Below the pieces are notes generated by a model. It was not told the origin of the DNA. It saw only the letters and a program-made list of their open reading frames with translations, and made no database searches. A stretch of DNA of 64,000 nucleotides from positions 1-64,000 of the forward strand of contig NGBS01000597.1 in NCBI GenBank assembly GCA_002245135.1, written 5' to 3'. Shown here in pieces: positions 37,988-51,900 of this stretch (position 1 is its first letter; each line of letters starts with the position of its first letter). The DNA is from Proteromonas lacertae. Taxonomy: Eukaryota > Sar > Bigyra > Opalinata > Proteromonadidae. A program made the position numbers and the translations under genes.

Positions 37988-40900
37988 TTAATTTAGTTTA
38001 ATTACAACATTAGTTAAAAATGTGTCTAAAAATGATTGTAATTCTGATTTATCTATATTTTCTTTTACTGTTATAGATAATTCATCTAAACAATCAAATA
38101 CTTCTATATTATCTTTCATAATTCTCATCTAATTGATTTCCTGATAGATTTATTCTTCTTAATGGTTTATAATTTTTCAATCTTTCAATCAATATATTTA
38201 GTCCCTTTTCACTTATTTCAATATCTATTCATTTTATAAACGAATATAAATACTTGACAGATTTAATGATGATGGGTAATAATTAACGAATTTGTCTAAG
38301 TATTTACATACTATCTCTATTCCTTCATTTCCAATTGGATTATTAAATATAGAAATATGAAGATATTTATTACATGGCAAAGAATCTGTTAATTCATTTA
38401 ATCCTTTTGAAGTGATATTGTTTTTCGATAAATTAAGTTTTTCATAACCAATCTACTTTATTAATGAAATGTGACAGTCTTTAATATTCATATCTATTTC
38501 ATTAGAAATTGGTGATATATACTTAAAAAATCAAAATTATAATCATATTTTATCTTTTTAATACAATAATTGAAATAATATTCCAATTCTTCATTTGTCC
38601 ATGATGAATTATTCATTTGTATAAATGGTTTTTTCCAACTTTTTAATGATTTCGAACAAATTGATTTTAATCCATTCAGTCTTATATTATTTCCATTTAA
38701 ATTAATTCTCCTATACCTTTTAATCCTATGCAGTCTATCTGCTATCAACATTACACTTTTATCATCTATTGAATTATTACTCAAATTCATTTCATGATTA
38801 TGTATAAAAACATTTATATCACAATTATCTAACAATAATCTAAATCCATCATTTCCAATCGGATTATCTATTAAATATATCAAATAAAACACAACAATAT
38901 ACCATGAATTAAAACATTCTTTATATTATCATATTTTTTTATACAGTCAATCACATATTCTATTCCATTTGAATCAATATTATTATCACTTATGTTAAGC
39001 ATAATCTTTTTATGGTTATTCTTTATACCGTCCAATAAATATTTTAATCCAATTGAAGATAATCCCATCTCTATTATATTATAACAATAATTATTATACT
39101 AGAACAATTCATTCCATCATATGGTTCTAATAAATGCAAATGTGGTGATAATAATTTCATTCCTTCATCTCCTATCTCATTTCCATTTAATATTATGTAT
39201 TTAAGATTTGAGAATGATGATAAATTGTCAATCAGTATTTCTACACTATTTTTAGTAAGTTTATTATCTGAATAATATTATAATATCATATTATACTACT
39301 CAAATCTAACTGGATTATATCTCCAAATTCATTTCTTCTTAAAGTAATGAAGGATTTGAATATATCATCATCAATTTCTGAATTACTCAGATTTAGAAAT
39401 TTGATTGTATTAACTAATTCTGGAATGTCTTTATCTATTAATAATTCTTTACTTCCATTAATATCAAATTCTGTTTTTGATATAGGAAATTTGGAGAATA
39501 AGGCTTTTAATCCATTTGAATGAATATCTATATTTTCTGTTACAAATATTCTCTTAAGGTTTGGATATTTATATAATTCTTCTGATAACAATATCATTGA
39601 TTCATTATTTAAATTCATACCACATAATATCAATATATTATCTTTATTTATTAATAAATCCAAATATGGAAGTAATAATTTGAATGCTTGTGGACCAATT
39701 GGATTATCTATGTAAAATAAGAAAAATAGAATAATAAATACATTCAAGATTTACATATTTTAATTTCATGAATGAAATTGATTTAACAAATAATTCTATG
39801 AAACGAAAAGTAATTCTACAGATGTGAAGATCCAAATGTAGTAGATTTGTTAATTGAGAAAAGAATGATCCAAATAGAGATTGATACCTAATTGGAATAT
39901 AAATATTATAATTATCATCTAAACAAATAAAATTGATAAGATCTATACTAAAATAAAGTACTGATGGGTTCATCAATTTCAATATTCTAAAGAAATATCT
40001 GATCCCTTCTTCACACAAACATAAACAGTCTGAATTGACAATTATTGATTCACTATTATAATATGATGTGTAAGTATTAAACATCATTTCATCTAAATAA
40101 CAATCTTTACTTTCTTTATGGAAGTGAGGAATTTGAAATTTCATTTTATTTCTTATTTTATTATCTCTTTTATATAATTTCTTCAATAACATTGAGAGTA
40201 TTAAGTCATTTGATGTGTTGTTATATGACTCTATCCATCTATCTCTAATTTCTTTCCATTTATCACTTTCTAAATAATATTCTAATGGAAATATAATAGG
40301 TAATTTTAAAATTATATAGTCATTATTGAATAGTATTCCTTTTCTTTCATCACATATCATCAAATTATTCTCTTTATCTTTCAATATTTCACTCATTTTT
40401 ATCATCTCTTTTTTCAACTCTTTCAAATTCATCCTATCTTCACTTTTCACTTTTAACATTCTATTTATCATTTTTTTCATCACATCATCACATTCTATAT
40501 CAAAAATGATTTTACATTTCAAGATATTCTCTTTCACTTTAAACATATTAAATGGGAATTTCTTATAAATCATTTCATATAATATACAACCTAAACACCA
40601 AATCATACTTTTTTCATTACATCCATATCCATTCAACTCTTCTGCAGTTTTGAAACTTATATCATATAACATCATTACTTCATCTTCTTTTCTCAATACA
40701 TTCAAAAATAAATCACAAATCTTTAACTTACCATCTTTTTCATATATTATGTTACTACTTTTCAAATCATCAACCATTAAATCATATTCACTCAATATCA
40801 TCAGCATATTACATATAGAATATATCATACCACATATACTACTTTTTGAAAGTGAGTTATTCTGGATTATCTCTTTCAAGTCTCTATCATAATATTCTCT

Positions 40901-41202
40901 TAATATCAACATTGATTGACTATAATTATTCACATGAAATACTTTAGAAGAATAGATGAAGGGTAAGGAACTATCAAACAACAACACTTCATTCTCACAA
41001 AATATTAATAGTTTATTCTCTTTTATTTCAGCAACATTAATCACTTTCACCATTTTAATATCATTTTCATTTTGTATTACCAATTCTACTTCATTAACAC
41101 CCTTCTCGAGTTTTCTTTTTATCTATTTCATAATAGTCATATAAATACTTTAGTATCAGAAGGTAATATTGTGGATAACACATCATTCAAAGCAAAATTC
41201 AT
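37988..41202 (-). CDS. Kinase-like plus ribonuclease-inhibitor-type LRR protein (right copy, most complete)
   Basis: Start chosen at ATG 41202 (MNFALNDVLSTILPSDTK), because the upstream in-frame ATG (41253) lies in a conserved, frame-independent promoter block. The first exon splices over 26 bp to IKRKLEKGVNEVELV. The kinase-like part lacks a Gly-rich loop, has MVKVINV as a possible beta-3 strand, YDLMVDDLKSSNI in place of HRDLKxxN, CDLF in place of DFG, and EELNGYGCNEKSMIWCLGCILYEM. It is therefore atypical and perhaps inactive. The C-terminal half has LRRs of the ribonuclease-inhibitor type (LEYNPIGPQAF, LDLSNNKLTKNSVEILI, LNGNEIGDEGMKLL, LNGNNIRLNGLKSICSKSL) and ends NIDKSELQSFL. No membrane segment was seen, so it is probably intracellular. 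Introns interrupt the LRR half at repeat boundaries. Confidence 0.75.
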
Positions 41203-41241
41203 CAAAACAAATTTCAAACTTGTTTGATGTTTCAAAATATA

Positions 41242-41251
41242 TAGTCGTTTC
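41242..41251 (-). promoter_or_regulatory. GAAACGACTA box before kinase-LRR gene (right)
   Basis: Minus-strand GAAACGACTATATATTTTGAAA, 40 bp before the chosen start at 41202. Matches the left copy exactly and the third paralogue closely. Confidence 0.4.
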
Positions 41252-41514
41252 ATATTGTTTTTGTTTATAAATCATTAAAGAAGATAGATATAATCATAAT
41301 GATATGAGCAAAGTGATGTATTCAATACTCTTTTTCTATATCTTAATTATTAATGAAATATTGTTATTTATGTATATTTTGAACTAAGTGTGTGATATAT
41401 AGCCAAAAAGACTATAAATGAATGGATTTTATAATCACATAAGAATGTAGATTATCATATTTAAACAATTAAATATATCAATAAGGGTATATAGTAATTA
41501 ATAGCTTATATTAT

Positions 41515-42519
41515 TTATACACAATTACACATTTCAACATGTTTTCGATATTTTAAAGCACTATCAAACACTTTTATACAACTTAAACACACTTGTTTAT
41601 TCTTCATATTATTATCATTATTCATCATTCCAACTATTGTTTTCAAGTATTTTATATAGAAATATCGACAAATTCCATTCTTCTCATAATAAAATAAATT
41701 CATTATATTATCATTATTATGAGATGAATAACATGTTTGATATATTACTTTTATTCTTTCTTCTTCTTCTTCCATTCCAAAGATGTTTATACCAATTCTA
41801 TTTCTCATTTCAAATTCTTTTAACATTTTAACATTATATGGATTAACTGGATAAATAAGATTATCATCATTTATCTCATTCTTATATTTTAATAAGTATT
41901 TTTCATTATAATCATATAAATAACCATTCTTTTTACAAATATGATATAAAACATTGAATAAGAAACTTTGATTATTTGAACAAGGTAAATTATCATGAAG
42001 ACATGTTTTCTTTCGGAATATTGATGGTCTTTTCAATTCTTTACTTTCTATTAAATATTGATGTTTATTCATTTTATCATCATATTCTTCTTCTTCTATC
42101 GAAGAAATTTCATTATTTTCTACCATTGAAGGTGTTCGAATATTCATTACACCATCATCTTCTTCCATTGAAGATATTGGAGTGTTTGAATATACAGTAT
42201 ATACACTATCTGAATTTGTGAGTGAAGATGGAATAGTTAGATGATCAATATTGTTCAATGGTAATAAATTATCACCAAATTCATCATCCATATTATACAC
42301 ATCCGTATTTGATGGAAATTGGGTAAATGAGTTGTTTAAGCTTGGAGCGAAGGTATCAATATCATCATTTTGATTTGTGAAATAATCTTCTGAAGATAAA
42401 TTACCATAACGACTTTCCTGTTCATGAAGAAGATCTTCACAACACATCTGGAAGTTATTAAGGTAATTATTATCTTCAATTAAATTATTATCACAATCAA
42501 AATAGTTTTCAATATCCAT
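41515..42519 (-). CDS. Zinc-knuckle-like protein, right copy (intact)
   Basis: A single open frame of 334 residues. The N-terminal two thirds is acidic and Asn/Ser-rich. The last 110 residues are better folded: NPYNVKMLKEFEMRNRIGINIFG, IMNLFYYEKNGICRYFYIKYLKTIVG, and a final C-x2-C...H-x3-C element (VCLSCIKVFDSALKYRKHVEMC). This order of strand, helix and Cys/His element faintly resembles the segment just before the DNA polymerase in some Polinton-type elements. No capsid, polymerase or integrase is nearby, so it is reported as a host gene of unknown role. Confidence 0.65.
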   Translation of the reverse strand: MDIENYFDCDNNLIEDNNYLNNFQMCCEDLLHEQESRYGNLSSEDYFTNQNDDIDTFAPSLNNSFTQFPSNTDVYNMDDEFGDNLLPLNNIDHLTIPSSLTNSDSVYTVYSNTPISSMEEDDGVMNIRTPSMVENNEISSIEEEEYDDKMNKHQYLIESKELKRPSIFRKKTCLHDNLPCSNNQSFLFNVLYHICKKNGYLYDYNEKYLLKYKNEINDDNLIYPVNPYNVKMLKEFEMRNRIGINIFGMEEEEERIKVIYQTCYSSHNNDNIMNLFYYEKNGICRYFYIKYLKTIVGMMNNDNNMKNKQVCLSCIKVFDSALKYRKHVEMCNCV

Positions 42520-42651
42520 AATTCACAAATACTTCTTAGAATGATGAGAAATTAAAAACAAAAGAAAAATGATTTTTTGTATTTTTTGTGACAATGTAAT
42601 TATGACATTATTTTACATTTAATAAAAATATGAAAAAAGAATGGATTTCTT

Positions 42652-44783
42652 TTAATAATCAACTATTATATCTGTTATTTCAAAATATGATTTTCTATTA
42701 TTACTTTGTACCATCAAATATAATGGAGTTTCAATATTTTTCACTACAATCTTCATTTCTTTTTCATTTTCTTTTCTACAACCAATTTGTTTGTTTTTAA
42801 AGTCAAAAAGAATATCAATATTTTCATTTCTACCATAGACTATATCATATATTGTATTTTTTCTTACACTTTCATCTTTATTCTCTTTTGTTGTAGATGC
42901 TTTTATATTTACATTCGAATAATAACATTTTATTTGATATATACCTTCTGTAAAACAATAATCAAATATAAAATAGTCATTTGTTGAACAATTATAATTA
43001 AAATCAACACTATGAAGTTGCGGATTATATTCTATATATCTATTTGATTTATATCCTTCTCCAATATCAATATTTACTATTCTTACTTTCGTTGATATTG
43101 AACCAACTTCATTTTTACATGTCACAGTAAAAGTATCATTTATAACTCTTTTTATGGTTAAATCACCTGAGAATCTATTACAGTATATGCTTGATGGTTT
43201 ATCAATAGAAAATTCACATCCTTCTCCAATAAATTCACTCTTTATAGTAAATGGTAATTGAAATAAACAAACTTTATATTCATCTTTTGAATATTTAAAA
43301 TATGTTGGAGGTTTTACATTGGTTGATAAACTTTTCTGATTTTGATTATTATTTTTGTAATAATCAAATAATCCATTACAAAATTTGTGATATTTTCTAA
43401 TATATCTATTTATATTGGTTAGAACATTTTCGTCTTCACACTCATATTGAATTAACGGAATTAAATATACTATAAAAATAATTCAATAGATAATATACTA
43501 TTATTACATAACAATAATATTGCTTTTATTATTGAATTCTTCTTTTTCTCTAATGGGTTTAATTCTTCAAATTCTTTATCTGCAACTACTTCAGATTCTG
43601 TTGATGATTCTTCTGATGGAAGTTCTTCTTCTGATGGAAGTTTTTCTTCTTGATTTTCTTTTACTAGTTCTTCCTCTACATTTTTTTCTTCTTCTTCCAA
43701 CATTCTTAATTTCTTATTCAATATTCTGTATTTTGATGTAATTAACTTAAGGATTGGAGGATAAATTAATTTTACTATTCATTCATTATAATAATATTAT
43801 ATAAATACAATTATATTTCAGTTTAAAATCATAGATTAAATCAACTGTGTTACTTAATGTTAAGATTGATTTACTGTTTAATAATTGAGGAATTAATGGT
43901 TGTAAATCTAATAAACTCAATTGAAATAGATAATCTCTTTTTTCTCCTAATAATCTGTTATTTGTTTCATGTTTTAAACAATATAAATAAAACCATTTAT
44001 TAAATACTTCATTGTCAGTTGGTTCAGAATCTATATACAATCGATTTGTATTTTCATTTTCATTTGATTCTTCTATTCTATTTTCTTTTAATATTTCTCT
44101 TAATTCTTTCTCTTCTTTTTCTTCTAATTCATCTACTTTAATTTCTTTATATAATTCTATCATTTTACTCTTTTCATCTTCACTTCTATTCTCTATCTTC
44201 CTTAATTGATTGAATAAATAGTCTTCACTTTTTATTACAAAATTATCCAATGATAAAACATACTTCAATAATTCAACATTATTATCATTCAAATTTTCAT
44301 CTTTAAACAACTCATATCCATATATACATAAATAATCACTCAATCCATATTTCATTTCTCTTAATGGCTCATATTCATTCATTGGTATTTCATTAAACAT
44401 TCTTTGGATTAGTTTTATATTGCTATTCTTTATTATGTACTTCTTACACTCTTCTAATAGTGTCATTTCATTATAACACACACAAGCCATTAATATATCA
44501 AATATATTACCTTCAGTTATTTCTATTAAACCATAACCATAGTATTTAAGCAAATTAGTGAAACCAACTACACTTACTATTTCTGTCTTGATTTTATCCT
44601 CTCTCTCTTTTCATCTTCTATCATATTCTTCACCACAGAATTCTTCTCTTTCAGAAAGAAAGAAAAACTACTTATCTCTTCTTCTTCAACTATAAAAACC
44701 ACATCATTTAATCCTTTATTGCTATAGTAATTGATTATCCCTTCTTTGGGGATTGAAAGATTAACACAACATCGATTTGACAT
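42652..44783 (-). CDS. BTB/POZ-like plus Ig-like protein, right copy
   Basis: Inverted counterpart of the gene at 27577-29732, with the same three-exon layout (introns near 43755-43800 and 43470-43500). Here the C-terminal Ig-like and beta-rich part is open (FTVTCKNEVGSISTKVRIVNIDIGEGYK to SYFEITDIIVDY), while the BTB part has a one-base loss near 44600 (GAGAGAGGATAAAATC against GAGAGATGATAAAATT). The two copies are thus damaged in opposite halves. A frame slip from base-calling cannot be ruled out. Confidence 0.65.
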
Positions 44784-44941
44784 TCAATACGACAAATACA
44801 ACAACAATGTGTATTGTATGGTATTATGTGTATTTTAAACCTTATATATATTAGAAACTATTTTATTAAATCAATTGAATTTATAATGTTTACATTGCTT
44901 AAATAATAGTATTTATCTCTAAATCAGAAAAAAGAAATTAT

Positions 44942-44951
44942 GAAACGGATA
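44942..44951 (+). promoter_or_regulatory. GAAACGGATA box
   Basis: GAAACGGATATTTC about 60 bp before the proposed start at 45011, similar to the boxes before the kinase-LRR genes and in the 6625-6720 promoter. Confidence 0.3.
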
Positions 44952-45010
44952 TTTCAAATAGGTTTATCAAAATTTTCAATTGTTCTTTATCATTTTTTGT
45001 TTTTTTCTCA

Positions 45011-45830
45011 ATGGTATTAATTTTATTTAATTTTTAATAGGCTTATTTTGAAGGGGAAATATCTACAGTTTGTGAATCAAGGAATACTCAATTGAACATA
45101 ATTGATAGTGAGTATAAAACACCTAAAATAGAATTAAAAGTATGTAATTATATATTATGTTGTTATTTATTAATTAGTTAAATGTAGAATCAATTAATAA
45201 AGAGGATTATACAACTTTAATTTATGCAAGTGAAGGCTCTGCTTCTATCTGTTTTGATTTTTGTGTTGAAAAAGCTACACTAATAGGCAAAATATATTAT
45301 GAACAATATACAGAGAAATCCACCAAGAGTTGTTCAATATACACTTTGAATCACTATATGATAGTAATTAATCAATATCCAGTTAATTCAGAAAATGGTT
45401 ATGAGATTGTTGATATGATGTTATCATTAGGTAACTTCAGTACATTTTTAGTCTATACTTCTTTATCATTCAAATTATTCCCTTCAAATTCAATTTTATC
45501 AACAATCTATGCACTTCCTATTAATATTAGTGAAGTAGAAAAATCTTGGAAATTGTTACCAAGTGGTATAATATTGGAAGGAATAATAGCTGCTATTGGA
45601 TCTTATGTATTTTAAAACAATAATTATTTTCTTTATAGTGTCAAATTCATCAGAAAGAATGTATTATTTATGTTTGTAATACATCCTATTCTCTTTGTGT
45701 AGATGATGTATTATCATATTTGAGTGTTATTCCTGATGAGATAAAACCTAAAGAGAAAATTGAAAAGAAAGTTTCAAAAGTATTAGAAAAATATAATTCC
45801 TTAAACCCCAAAAGGTCATTATATATCTAA
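45011..45830 (+). CDS. Unknown protein, about 240 residues
   Basis: The start codon is proposed to stand alone in the first exon (CTCA-ATG, then intron GTATTAATTTTATT...AATAG), spliced to AYFEGEISTVCESRNTQLNIID. Two more introns (45140-45178 and 45609-45638) give a continuous frame ending NSLNPKRSLYI. The sequence alternates beta-rich (TLIYASEGSASICFDFCVE) and helical stretches. The family was not recognised; a longin- or roadblock-like fold is possible but unproven. Confidence 0.55.
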
Positions 45831-45928
45831 ATTGAATTATTCTGTTGTTTTATTATGTGTTTATCTCATTTTAATTGTGTTTTAAAAATTATATAGGTTT
45901 GATTCTCAGTTTGATCATTTTTGAATTA

Positions 45929-48900
45929 ATGAGATTTTACTCTCTATTGCTTATTTGTATTGCATATTGGTTATAATAATTATAGCTTTTTTGTTCTTTA
46001 AACTGAGTTTCACTTATGATTTTAGTTATGATGATAATACTCCAAATTATATTGTAGGAGTTGAAATACAAGACAATTCTCCATTGATTCAAGAACATGG
46101 AATATTTAAAATAACTCCAAAGCTGGTATCAGGTCTAAATATTAACAAACAAAGTGGAATTATCTCAGGAACACCTGAAGAACAATATGAAGGTAATTTC
46201 ACCATTATCTTTACTAATGATAATACAGGAGATGTATTATCAACCAAAATATACATGACTGGTATATATGTTCTTAATATTATTAATGTTTGTATAGTAT
46301 GGGATAAGCCAAATGTTTTAGATTATGGTTTTCAAAAGCTAACATCTTATTACACAATAACTGACGAATTTCAACCAAAAACAGATAAGAAAATTACTTC
46401 GTATAATCTAACTATACAGTTATTTTATTTTATATTAGATATTCAATCAAATATAGTGATACAATTGCAGAAGGACTAATAAAACTCAATACAGAGACAG
46501 GAAATCTAACTATAAATGATTATGAACCAGTAGAACAAGGAATAATGTATATTTATAATGTAATAATAATAATGATAGTCTAACAATAACAGCTACAAAC
46601 ATTGCAGGATCAATATCAACCACAATAACAATAATCAAAAGAGAATTAACCTATTCAATAGGAATGGAAAGCAGTTGTACATACAGTCGATTTGATTATT
46701 TCATTTGCAGAAATGGTCCAGCCAATGATACAAAGAATATAATAACATATAATTCAACCTGGAAATCATTAGAAGGATTAAACTCATCTACTAATGTGAA
46801 TACAAATAGAAATGAATGGTTTTATAGATGGAATGGAAATAAAGATTATTATTATGCTTTTAAATATTCATTTGATGGATTTATTAACATAACAGAAAGT
46901 GGAGAATATGTGTTTTATTTATATATAGATTATGGTGGAAGTATATTGAAAATAAATGATCAAATAGTTATTGATAGTTATTCATGTCAAAATGATTTTA
47001 GTAATAGAATAGAAGGAAGAATTACCTTAGAAAGTGGTATTTATACTATACATATAGATGGTTTTATTACTGATAAATCTGATACTTATAAATATGATGG
47101 TAAATACAGATATGTATTTAGATATTCATTACCTTCAAATCATGATGTAGAATTACCTGTTGAATTATTATATGGTATATTTATCTATATATTGTTATTA
47201 TTATTACTATAGTTGATAATTCTTATGATCCATTAATTGGTTTAGAGTTTGAGAATCATATCATCACTGCTCCTATTAATAGCAATATACAAATACCATT
47301 CAAATTTATTAAAGGAACTACAACTGAATGCTAATAGTGATGATATATTACCATCTCCACTTCATTTTGATTTAGAATCAATGATTATAACTGGTGAATT
47401 GGATAAAGCAATACCTTCTAAAACATATTCAATCGTCTGTCATAATCCTACATCTATTAGTAATTCATATGATTTAACTATCAATGTAGTAGATCAATAT
47501 TCAAAAGGATTAATTGCCTCCTATATGAAAGTAATTCCATCATTTGATAGTAAATGTAAACTACCTTATACTCCTTCTAACTCTACAACTGTTACTGAAA
47601 TTATAAGAAGAGAAATTGATATAAATCGACCATATGATAGTGAAAATACTACATCAATATGGGATGGCTTAAGTGATGATTTCTTTGATGATTTTGCTGT
47701 TAATTGGGATGGTTATATTGATATAAAAGAGAAAGATAAATATATATTTCAAGTCAGAGCAAATGGTGCTATTTGGATATATTTAGATAATATTCGAGTG
47801 TTGTTTAGTACAGGATGTAGTGGATATATAAAAGAAACAAGTTATCCAATATTATTAGAAAACCGGTTTTATTCTATAAAGATAATATATTTAAAACATG
47901 AAGGATTAAGTTCATTTGAATTATTAATGAGAAAAGAAGGTGAAACTGATTTCTTCAATCCTATTGATAATTATTTTCATGTATATAATGGTGTATTAGA
48001 ATATTCTTATTTATCTTCTACTTATTATACTGAAAGAGAGATTATACCAAATGAAATAGCGTTTTTAGATGATTATAATAAAGGAAAAACAATAAAAGAA
48101 ATAACATTCAAACCATCACTACCTCAAGGATTATCATATGATAAAAATAGTGGTAAAATATATGGAACTCCATCTAAAGAATATATATATTTAGATGAAA
48201 GAATATTGTATAATATTAACATAATATTTGAAGAAAATCCAGATATAACTATAACTACATCCATAACAATAACAATAAAGGAGAATATAAAACCTCAAGG
48301 TATTTATTTAGTAGATCTTTCTACTGGTGAAGAATTCAATCAATCAAGTTATGCTAGTATAGGTGAAGTCTATAATTTCGTAATAAAAACTAGAATTGGA
48401 ACAGTTTTATACTATGAAGTAAGTGATTTGACATTTCCTTACTATTATAATACAACTATAAATAAACTAATAGTATTAATTGATAGTTATAATAAATCAT
48501 TTGAAGTTACAGGTTATGGTACTGATGGGTCTATAATATCATCTACTATACAGTTAAATGTGAATAATACATGTAGTGAAAATGGATATAAAAGATATAC
48601 TATCTTTGTAGAATCATCTGAAAGTAAAGATACTCAAACCTATATTTCAGGCTTGAATATTCGATTTAATTTTACTTTAATTCCAAAATTCTTTGTTGCT
48701 GAGTTTGAAATAGATAGAGATTTTACTCCCTATATATTTGCTTCTCAATGTATTCCTGGTGGTTTTTATGTGATTGAATTTTATGCATTTCCTGATACTA
48801 ACTTAAAGTTACATTTCTATGTAGATGGTTCTAAGTTTTATTATTATAGTGGAATTATTACAGATGAAAAGATTAGATTGTATATTGATACAGGTATATA

Positions 48901-51900
48901 TATATATAAACATTATATTAATGAATAGATCCAACTCCTCCATCTTTCATATATCCCAATAACAATTTAGTAGAATTCTATTATAATGAATTAAACTCCT
49001 ATAAGCCAGAAACTGAATCTTTTCTTGGAGAATGTACAATAGAACCAAATGAATTACCTGAAGGAATATCATTCGATGAATTAACAGGTGAAATATATGG
49101 AAAATCATCCCAAGAATTCAAAACAACAAAGTACAAAGTAAACTGTATTAATCCATCAGGATCTGGTGTTGTTTATATCAATATAACAGTTCATAATTAT
49201 ACAACTAAAGATTGGTGTTATATGCAGAATCAATTATATGTGACATTATTCGTTAAAACTACAACTGATCCACAAAATATGAAATTTGTATTGATAAATT
49301 CAAATGATGAAATAGTAAAGAATTTTGTAGGTGCAGATATTTGGACTAAAAATGCTAATTATACATATTCATTCTGTTTAAAGGAAGATTATTATATTGG
49401 TAAAAGAGAAGATACAACTGAAAATTTTGGATGGTTTTCTGGATATATGACTTTTATAGTGAATGATTTTTTACTTAGAAATTTTACAGTTGAATACTAT
49501 GAAACATCTCAAAATAACACTTATTATTGTATATACTAATTATTATTATTATTATAAATAGTAAAAATGACACATTCTGCTTTATGTAAATGGGATTATT
49601 CTACAGTGAAATATAATGATTGGAATTTACCATCCTATTCATCAGAAGAATGGATGAAATCATTATTATCAGACTTACCAACTGTTATTGATGATAATGT
49701 AAATGTTGTTTATGTAAGATCTGAATTGTATTTTACTAATCAAGATAATTTCACTTCTTATCATATCAAATTTAGTCATATTTCTGGTATTATCTTATAC
49801 ATAAATGGTGATGAATATTATAGAAAGTTTATCTCACCTACAACAGATAAAAGTGATGGTAAATTTGAAGGTTTAACAGAAATCAATTTGTTATTGCCAG
49901 TGACAGTATTGAATGAAAATGGAAAGACAGTAGTAGCAATGGAATTACATAAATATGAATTAGAAACATCATTCCCACAAATATCACTTCAATCATTAGA
50001 ATTAGAAGGAGATACTGAAGAAGATTGTACTATTCTAAACAAGTACAGAAAACCAATAACCGAATATATACCTGAATATGAAGTGTCATATAGTAAAGTA
50101 GAGAATGGTTTTGATTATTCATGGTCAACATCCTGGACTCAATCATGGAAGAATCCAAAAGAAGATCCTGTACATAGTTGGGCAATAATGAGTCTAAAAG
50201 ATAATACATTTGTTGATTTCAATCAATTCAGTATTACAGCCTTTGAATCAAGTCAGAATACTCATCCTAAGAAGGTTATATTGAGTGTAAAAGAAGATAA
50301 TGATAATTGGGTTGATCTTAAAACATTTGATAATCTAACATATCCATCAACAAAGCCATATAAATCATACTTCAATCTAACGACTAGAAATAGATTAATT
50401 TCTGCATTTAAAGTTGATATTGTTGAAAAGTATTCAACTTATAGTAAATATGTAGAAGTAAGAGATTTTATATTTCATTTATGTCCATTGAAGTTTTGTA
50501 GTGAGTTTGAGACATTTCCACTATCAGCAAGTGGTAGTTCTGTTGTTGGTTTATGTAATAATCAAACACAAGGAATTGAATATGAAAATCGTACTTTTAT
50601 ATGTGAAAATGGTAAAATTCCATCTTGGAGAGAAATTGATAACTATTGCTATAATGATAAACCTTCTGTTATTGTACAGTTTGATAATTATGAGTTTAAA
50701 GTGGGTGAAGTGTATAACAATATAGAGTTAGCGAGGTTTAGTGGTGCTAATTTGACTTATGAAATTGTTAATAGAAAAAATGATATAAGTGAAGTGTATA
50801 TTGATCCAAAAACAGGAAGAATTACATTTGAACCAATCAAAGAAGTTGAAAAGACAATTATTACTATTAGAGCTACATCTTATCCATCTGAAGTATCAAC
50901 AGAATCATCAGTCAATGTAACAATAAATCCAACTTATTATCCAATATTATATAACTTAACCAAAACTATTACAATAGAAAGTGGTAAAGAATATAAAGAG
51001 ATTAAACTGTTTAAAGTATTAGGAAATGATTTGACATTTAATTATAAAGAATTACCAAATGGTTTTACATTTGATGAAGATAGTCAAAGTTTTAATGGAA
51101 TATCTATGAATGAAATAAGTGATATTATCTATCCAATATCATTCAAAGTATCTAATGTCAATGGTTCAATTGATTTTACATTTTATATGGAAATAGTAAT
51201 TCCAGATATTCCTAATATGATTATAGTAAAAGATCAGTTTATATTTTATTATGGCGAAATATATGAGGATGTTTATGCAATTAAATGTATAGGGAAAGAA
51301 GTAGTTTATTCTGCTAAATCTGGATTGCCAAATAATGTAATGATTAATTCAACAACAGGTGAAATATATGGAATGATAAAAGTAGATCCTTCTGAATATA
51401 ATGTAATCTTGAAATGTGAAAATATTAATAAAACACATGAACATAATATCAATATTAATGTTGATATTTCAGATTATCCAATCATTATATCACATGATGA
51501 TAACTTTACTGTGATTGGTGGAAATGTTTATAATGATGCAACATTCTTTGAAGTAAGTGGGAAAAAAATTGATTTATACACTATCTACTTGTATTTATTA
51601 TTATTATTATTATTATTATAAATAGCATTACCAGATGGATTAATATTTAATCCAAATACAGGTGGAATAAGTGGATATGTATTAAAACCATTAGAAACAA
51701 AAGAGTATACATTGTTTGTGAATGGTAATAAAATAACCAAAGACTTCAAATTCAAGTTAATTATAGTGATAAAGCCAGAACCAGTGGTAGTTACAACATC
51801 AATAAAATATCAATATACATTTGAAGTAGGTGTAGTGGTAAATAACATTCAATTATTTGAAGTAAGCTGGTGAGAATTTGATATATACTGTTAGTCCAGG

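Larger units (their letters stand above)
40079..44836. repeat. Inner inverted duplication, right arm (B')
   Basis: Inverted partner of 27524-32305, about 4.76 kb. It begins inside the kinase-LRR gene and ends just upstream of the BTB/Ig-like gene. The 7.8 kb between the arms holds the LRR half of this kinase gene, the MFS gene, the PLK and the end of the left kinase copy. Confidence 0.93.

Noticed and set aside
27524-44836. A single large palindrome
   Set aside because: The two inverted pairs have different centres and unique genes between them, so one fold does not fit.
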